Part shown: positions 6,640-10,256 of the stretch, one piece after another
How positions within the stretch are numbered: position 1 is the first letter of the stretch
Layout: every line of letters starts with the position of its first letter
Source: JBCCZC01 sp039188505
GTDB taxonomy: Bacteria > Pseudomonadota > Gammaproteobacteria > Xanthomonadales > SZUA-38
NCBI GenBank assembly: GCA_039188505.1
Contig: JBCCZC010000191.1
Coordinates: forward strand, 1-10,256
Reading direction: 5' to 3'
DNA: 10,256 bases
Notes under the pieces: generated by a model
Database searches by the model: none
What the model was told of the DNA's origin: nothing
What the model saw: only the letters and a program-made list of their open reading frames with translations
Made by a program: the position numbers and the translations under genes

Positions 6640-7458
6640 TCAGCGTACGCCCAGAGCCACGAGCCCCGTCGCGAACAGCGGGCCTGCCGCCAGCAGGCTG
6701 TCGGTCCGATCGATGATGCCGCCGTGCCCCGGAAGCAGCGCGCTCGTGTCCTTGAGCCCCTGCTGCCGCTTGAGCAGGCTCGCGAACAGATCGCCGACGA
6801 TCGAGATGGCCGCTGTGCCGAGACAGAGTAGCGCCAGGCCACCGCCCTTCCCCGCGTCAAAGCCGGCGATCCGACCAGCCACCACGCCGACGAGGACCGC
6901 CATCAGGAGTCCGCCCACCACCCCTTCCCAGGTCTTACCGGGGCTGATACTGGGGGCGAGCTTCCGGCGACCGAAGCGCTTGCCCGAGAAGTAGGCACCG
7001 ATGTCGGCGCCCCAGATGACCAGGAGCAGGCACAGCAGCCAGAGCCGCCCGTCGGTCAGCCGGAACACCGTCGCCAGAGCGAGTCCCGCGAATAGCAGAA
7101 TGAGGATCCCGGCGAGGAGCTTGGCGACGATCACCGCGGTACCACCCGCCGCGCCCGGCTGCTGCGGAAGCCATAGGAAGGCAACGATGAACCAGGCGGC
7201 GACGCCGGCTCCCAGCGCCGGCAGGGCCCAGCCATCGGGGAGCAGCGGCAGGCCGAAGCCTACGAGCGCACCCAACGCCAGGCCGCCGGCAAGCCGCGCA
7301 AGGCTGTTTTCCACACCGGCCAGGCGAACCCATTCCCAGGCGGCGATTGCGAGGATCGGCGCCAGGGCCAGTTCGATCCAGGCCGGTGGCAGATAGAAGA
7401 CGAGGGCCAGGGCGAGCGGGGCAAGCACCAGGCCGGTGCCAATCCGCTGTCTAAGCAC
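6640..7458 (-). CDS. cdsA: Phosphatidate cytidylyltransferase (CDP-diglyceride synthase)
   Basis: CdsA is an inner-membrane enzyme that makes CDP-diacylglycerol from CTP and phosphatidic acid, the precursor of all major bacterial phospholipids. The 272-residue protein is made largely of hydrophobic helices, including about 10-25, 27-42, 59-73, 79-96, 110-131, 139-156 and 181-197. The CdsA family signature is complete at 227-253: S227, K230-R231, K236-D237, then HGGIIDRTD with H245 and D250. The conserved GADIGAYFSGKRFGRRKLAP and ISPGKTWEG lie at 150-179. I chose the GTG at 7458 because it starts the family-like MLRQRIGTG, has GAGGG upstream and overlaps the uppS stop by 8 nt, which suggests coupling. 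The frame stays open further upstream, but that part only shadows uppS. Confidence 0.95.
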   Translation of the reverse strand: MLRQRIGTGLVLAPLALALVFYLPPAWIELALAPILAIAAWEWVRLAGVENSLARLAGGLALGALVGFGLPLLPDGWALPALGAGVAAWFIVAFLWLPQQPGAAGGTAVIVAKLLAGILILLFAGLALATVFRLTDGRLWLLCLLLVIWGADIGAYFSGKRFGRRKLAPSISPGKTWEGVVGGLLMAVLVGVVAGRIAGFDAGKGGGLALLCLGTAAISIVGDLFASLLKRQQGLKDTSALLPGHGGIIDRTDSLLAAGPLFATGLVALGVR

Positions 7459-8179
7459 TCTTGCTGCCCTCGACCTGATCGCTGATGCGACCGAAGCGGC
7501 GCTGCCGGCGACCGAACTCGTCGACGGCGCGAAGCAGCTCGTCGCGGCTGAAATCCGGCCACAGGGTCTCGGAGAAATAGCACTCGGTGTAGGCGAGCTG
7601 CCAGAGGAGGAAGTTGCTGACGCGCTTCTCGCCCCCGGTCCGGATGAGCAGGTCAGGGTCGCCGGCGGCCTGCAGGCACACGTAGCTGGCAAAGCGCGCT
7701 TCATCCAGGTCGCCGGGCTCGGCACGTCCCGCCCGAACGTCTTCCGCAAAGCGACGCGCGGCCTGGACGACATCCCAGCGCCCGCCGTAGTTCATGGCGA
7801 TGTTGAGGTTCAGGCCGGTGTTGCCCGCGGTGCGCTCCTCCACGCCGGCCATGCTCTGGCGCAGCTCCGGCGAGAGCGGCGACCGGTCGCCGATGAAGAC
7901 GAGGCGGACATTGTTCTCTAGAAGTTCGTCGACCTCCTTGCGCAGGGCGCGGAGGAACAGCGTCATGAGCCAGCTCACCTCAGCCTCGGGCCGGCGCCAG
8001 TTTTCGCTGCTGAAGGCAAACAGGGTCAGGGCCCCGAGGTTGACTTCGCCGCAGGCCCGCACGATGTCCTTCGCCGCCTTCATGCCCGCCTGATGGCCCA
8101 TGCTGCGCGGACGCTTGCGCTGCTCAGCCCAGCGACCGTTGCCGTCCATAACGATCGCGATGTGTTCGGGGATGGGCAT
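7451..8179 (-). CDS. uppS: Undecaprenyl diphosphate synthase (di-trans,poly-cis)
   Basis: UppS adds eight isopentenyl units in cis to farnesyl diphosphate, giving the C55 carrier lipid precursor for peptidoglycan and O-antigen. The 242-residue protein opens with the family hallmark HIAIVMDGNGRWA (6-18), in which Asp12 is the catalytic and Mg-binding residue. FAFSSENWRRP (54-64) and the signature DPDLLIRTGGEKRVSNFLLWQ region (174-194) follow, the latter supplying Arg and Ser contacts to the IPP diphosphate. YTE (197-199) supplies the conserved Glu. The length is normal for the family. The ATG at 8179 gives the usual short N-terminus, but only a weak ribosome binding site precedes it. The frame is open upstream to 8275 without family similarity. 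The gene follows frr after 109 bases and overlaps cdsA by 8. Confidence 0.96.
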   Translation of the reverse strand: MPIPEHIAIVMDGNGRWAEQRKRPRSMGHQAGMKAAKDIVRACGEVNLGALTLFAFSSENWRRPEAEVSWLMTLFLRALRKEVDELLENNVRLVFIGDRSPLSPELRQSMAGVEERTAGNTGLNLNIAMNYGGRWDVVQAARRFAEDVRAGRAEPGDLDEARFASYVCLQAAGDPDLLIRTGGEKRVSNFLLWQLAYTECYFSETLWPDFSRDELLRAVDEFGRRQRRFGRISDQVEGSKSA

Positions 8180-8288
8180 GCTCAAATGTTCACGTTCAAG
8201 ACCCGGGCCGGTGCATGAGACCACCCAGGGAGGGCGACCCGCTGACAATTCCGGGCGCCCGTGGAGGCGGATCAACGCTGGCGCGCGT

Positions 8289-8846
8289 CTAGATCTCCAT
8301 CAGTTCCTTGTCTTTCGCCGCGACGACTTCGTCGACCTGGGCCACGAATCGATCGGTCAGCTGCTGGACGTCGCCCTCGGCCCGCCGCTCGTCGTCCTCG
8401 GTGATCTCCTTCTCCTTGAGGAGATCCTTGGCGTGGTGGTTAGCGTCCCGCCGGACGTTGCGGATGGCGATCTTGGCGTGCTCGCCCTCGGCATGAACGA
8501 CCTTCGTCAGCTCCTTGCGACGTTCCTCGGTCAGCGGCGGCAGAATGATGCGGATCGTGGTGCCGGACGTATTGGGGTTGAGGCCGAGGTCCGATTCCAG
8601 GATGCACTTCTCGATCGGCTGAACCATGGTTTTTTCCCATGGCTGCACGACAAGTGTCCGTGCATCGGCGACGCTCACGTTCGCGGCCTGGCCGATCGGC
8701 ACGTCGGATCCGTAGTAGTCCACCCGGAGGTGATCGAGTAGATCCACGTTCGCGCGGCCCGTGCGGACCTTATGGAGCTCGACACGCAGGTGTTCGACGC
8801 TCTGGCTCATCCGATGCTCGGCGTCTTCGAGTATTTCTTTAAGCAT
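8289..8846 (-). CDS. frr: Ribosome recycling factor
   Basis: RRF works with EF-G to split post-termination ribosomes so they can start again; it is cytoplasmic and normally essential. The 185-residue product has the same length as E. coli RRF. It shows the domain I motif KVRTGRAN (26-33), the domain II segment with PWEKTMVQPIEKCILES (69-85) and LGLNPNTSGTTIRI (87-100), and the helix with IAIRNVRRDAN (126-136), which includes the functionally critical Arg132. The ATG at 8846 is preceded by GAGG six bases upstream, a good ribosome binding site, so the 65 codons of open frame further upstream are not coding. It lies 92 bases after pyrH, and a weak promoter may lie in that gap. Confidence 0.97.
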   Translation of the reverse strand: MLKEILEDAEHRMSQSVEHLRVELHKVRTGRANVDLLDHLRVDYYGSDVPIGQAANVSVADARTLVVQPWEKTMVQPIEKCILESDLGLNPNTSGTTIRIILPPLTEERRKELTKVVHAEGEHAKIAIRNVRRDANHHAKDLLKEKEITEDDERRAEGDVQQLTDRFVAQVDEVVAAKDKELMEI

Positions 8847-8879
8847 CAAGGACCTCGTCAGGAGGTAGGCAAGGGCGCC

Positions 8880-8908
8880 ATTGTACCTATCCCCGGACGG
8901 GGCGCCAC
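8880..8908 (-). promoter_or_regulatory. Possible internal promoter upstream of frr
   Basis: On the minus strand, TACAAT (8880-8885, five of six matches) lies 17 bases after GTGGCG (8903-8908, three of six). A start near 8873 would give a leader of about 27 nt to the frr ATG. Two copies of TGGCGCC (8874-8880 and 8901-8907 on the plus coordinates) flank the spacer. The weak -35 keeps confidence low. Confidence 0.3.
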
Positions 8909-8938
8909 TGGTCCGGCGGGCGAGGTGCCAGGGGGTCG

Positions 8939-9655
8939 TCAGGCGACGAGGGTACCGATCGGCTCGCCGTGCACGATGCGCATGAGGGCGCCCGGCTTGT
9001 TCATGTCGAAGATGCGCAGCGGCACGCCCTGGTCCCGACACAGCACGATGGCCGACGTGTCCATGACGCGCAGCTTGCGCTCGATCACCTCGTCGTAGCC
9101 GATCTGTTCGAAGCGGGTCGCGTCGGGATTGGATACGGGGTCGTCGCTGTAGATCCCGTCCACCTTGGTCGCCTTGAGCACTAGATCCGCGCCGATCTCC
9201 ACCGCGCGCAGGCTGGCTGCGGAGTCGGTAGTGAAGAACGGATTGCCGGTGCCAGCGGCAAAGATCACCACCCGCCCCTTCTCGAGGTGGCGGATGGCGC
9301 GGCGCCGGATGTAGTCTTCGCAGACCTCATTGATCTTGATTGCGGACATCACACGGGCGTTGGTCCCGATCTTCTCGAGCGCGTCCTGGAGCGCCAGCGC
9401 GTTGATCACGGTCGCCAGCATGCCCATGTGGTCCCCGGTCACCCGGTCCATGCCCGCGGCCGCGAGGCCGGCGCCACGGAAGATGTTGCCACCGCCGATG
9501 ACGACGCCGACCTCGACGCCCACATCGGCAGCTTCCTTGATCTCCGCGGCGATCCGCTCGATCACCGCGGGATCAATGCCGTAGTCCTCCGTGCCGAGCA
9601 GCGCCTCGCCGCTCAGCTTCAGGAGCACCCGGCCATACGCCAGGCTCTCAGTCAC
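8939..9655 (-). CDS. pyrH: Uridylate kinase (UMP kinase)
   Basis: PyrH phosphorylates UMP to UDP with ATP in pyrimidine nucleotide synthesis. The bacterial enzyme is a hexamer of the amino-acid-kinase fold, usually activated by GTP and inhibited by UTP. The 238-residue product (E. coli 241) shows LLKLSGEAL (11-19) for phosphate binding, VVIGGGNIFRG (51-61), DHMGMLATVINALAL (75-89), the UMP-binding GTGNPFFTTD (135-144) and KVDGIYSDDP (164-173). A GTG at 9655 gives the normal N-terminus MTESLAYGRVLLKLSG; an adjacent in-frame GTG at 9658 is equally possible. The upstream sequence CCAGGTCC offers an AGG about six bases before it. The gene overlaps the end of tsf by 8 nt, so the two are probably translated in a coupled way. 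Confidence 0.96.
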   Translation of the reverse strand: MTESLAYGRVLLKLSGEALLGTEDYGIDPAVIERIAAEIKEAADVGVEVGVVIGGGNIFRGAGLAAAGMDRVTGDHMGMLATVINALALQDALEKIGTNARVMSAIKINEVCEDYIRRRAIRHLEKGRVVIFAAGTGNPFFTTDSAASLRAVEIGADLVLKATKVDGIYSDDPVSNPDATRFEQIGYDEVIERKLRVMDTSAIVLCRDQGVPLRIFDMNKPGALMRIVHGEPIGTLVA

Positions 9656-10256
9656 CACGGACCTGGGCCATGACTTCCTCGGCGAAGTTCTCTTCCTTCT
9701 TCTCGATGCCCTCACCGACCTCGAGACGGGTGAACGATGCCACGGAAGCGCCCTTGCCCTTCAGCAGCTTGCCGACGGTAACGTCCGGGTCCTTGACGAA
9801 CGGCTGGCCCTCGAGGGTCAGCGCCGAAAGGTTCTTGCGCAGGCGACCGGTCACCATCTTTTCGATGATCTCCGGCGGCTTCCCGGACTCGGCGGCCTGG
9901 GCAACGAGGATTTCCTTCTCCTTGGAAACGATCGCCTCGGGGATATCGCTGTCCGCCACGTACTCGGGGCGCGAGGCCGCGATGTGCATCGCGAGATCCC
10001 GTGCCAGCTCCTCGTCGCCGCTCTCGACGTCGACGACCACGCCAATGCGCGTGCCGTGCAGGTACGAGCCGATCGTGCCTTTCGGCGTCACGTTGGCGAT
10101 GCGACGGACCTGGATGTTCTCACCGATCTTCGCGACAAGCGTCTGGCGAGCCTCGTCGACGGTGCCGCCGTTGATGCTCGCGCCCAGGAGCGCATCGGTC
10201 GAGTCGATGTTTCCGGCCAGCGCCGCTTCCGCGACATTGCGGGCGAAGCCGACGAA
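9648..10256 (-). CDS. tsf: Elongation factor Ts, C-terminal part (start lies beyond the window)
   Basis: EF-Ts exchanges GDP for GTP on EF-Tu. The 202 visible residues begin inside the conserved core at FVGFARN, just after the family's usual NCETDFVARN segment, and run to the natural C-terminus. Conserved elements are GENIQVRRIA (about 45-54), DEELARDLAMHIAASRPEYV (about 82-101) in the first core half, then the coiled-coil region with IVSKEKEILVAQAAESGKPP, and the second half with KMVTGRLRKNL and QPFVKDP. E. coli EF-Ts has 283 residues, so roughly the first 80 are outside the window. In related genomes rpsB lies directly upstream; that is inference here. The stop TGA overlaps the pyrH start. 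Confidence 0.97.
   Translation of the reverse strand, partial: FVGFARNVAEAALAGNIDSTDALLGASINGGTVDEARQTLVAKIGENIQVRRIANVTPKGTIGSYLHGTRIGVVVDVESGDEELARDLAMHIAASRPEYVADSDIPEAIVSKEKEILVAQAAESGKPPEIIEKMVTGRLRKNLSALTLEGQPFVKDPDVTVGKLLKGKGASVASFTRLEVGEGIEKKEENFAEEVMAQVRGD

Noticed and set aside
7459..7773. 105-codon N-terminal extension of the cdsA frame
   Set aside because: It lies entirely inside uppS in another frame and has no similarity to CdsA. The GTG at 7458 gives the normal protein.
1..10256. CRISPR arrays, tRNA/rRNA genes, transposases, phage genes
   Set aside because: Reading both strands I found no regularly spaced repeats, no tRNA-like cloverleaf, and no transposase or phage protein motifs.

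Overview
The window looks like a GC-rich chromosomal segment of a gammaproteobacterium. The evidence is the gene order tsf-pyrH-frr-uppS-cdsA, an Frr of exactly 185 residues and a 238-residue PyrH. I cannot name a genus. A lineage near the Xanthomonadales/Chromatiales would fit, but that is inference. Every convincing gene except a polyphosphate kinase fragment at the left edge lies on the minus strand, so the region reads right to left.

Right part (10256 to 6640): a conserved housekeeping block. It holds the C-terminal two thirds of EF-Ts (tsf), UMP kinase (pyrH, GTG start overlapping the tsf stop by 8 nt), ribosome recycling factor (frr), undecaprenyl diphosphate synthase (uppS) and CDP-diglyceride synthase (cdsA, GTG start overlapping uppS by 8 nt). 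Together they link translation, pyrimidine supply, lipid-carrier synthesis and phospholipid synthesis. A possible internal promoter lies in the pyrH-frr gap. In many gammaproteobacteria dxr, rseP and bamA follow cdsA; here they do not.

Middle part (6549 to 1692): two exported or membrane proteins. The first is a TPR-sensor diguanylate cyclase with a signal sequence, periplasmic TPR region, one transmembrane helix and a GGEEF domain with an intact inhibitory site. The second is a 951-residue secreted penicillin-acylase-family Ntn hydrolase with its own plausible sigma-70 promoter and a strong terminator with a UUCG loop.

Left part (1617 to 578): an AlkA/MAG-type DNA-3-methyladenine glycosylase, coupled by an ATGA overlap to a 146-residue protein whose layout resembles the export chaperone SecB.

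Left edge (1 to 577): a piece of ppk1 on the plus strand that breaks off after its first catalytic-histidine region. It is followed by about 305 bases without a convincing gene. This gap holds a very strong minus-strand terminator hairpin and, upstream of it, a promoter-like element and a small hairpin. Together these could define an undescribed small RNA of about 145 nt. This gap, the ppk1 breakpoint and the SecB-like protein are the least ordinary parts of the window.
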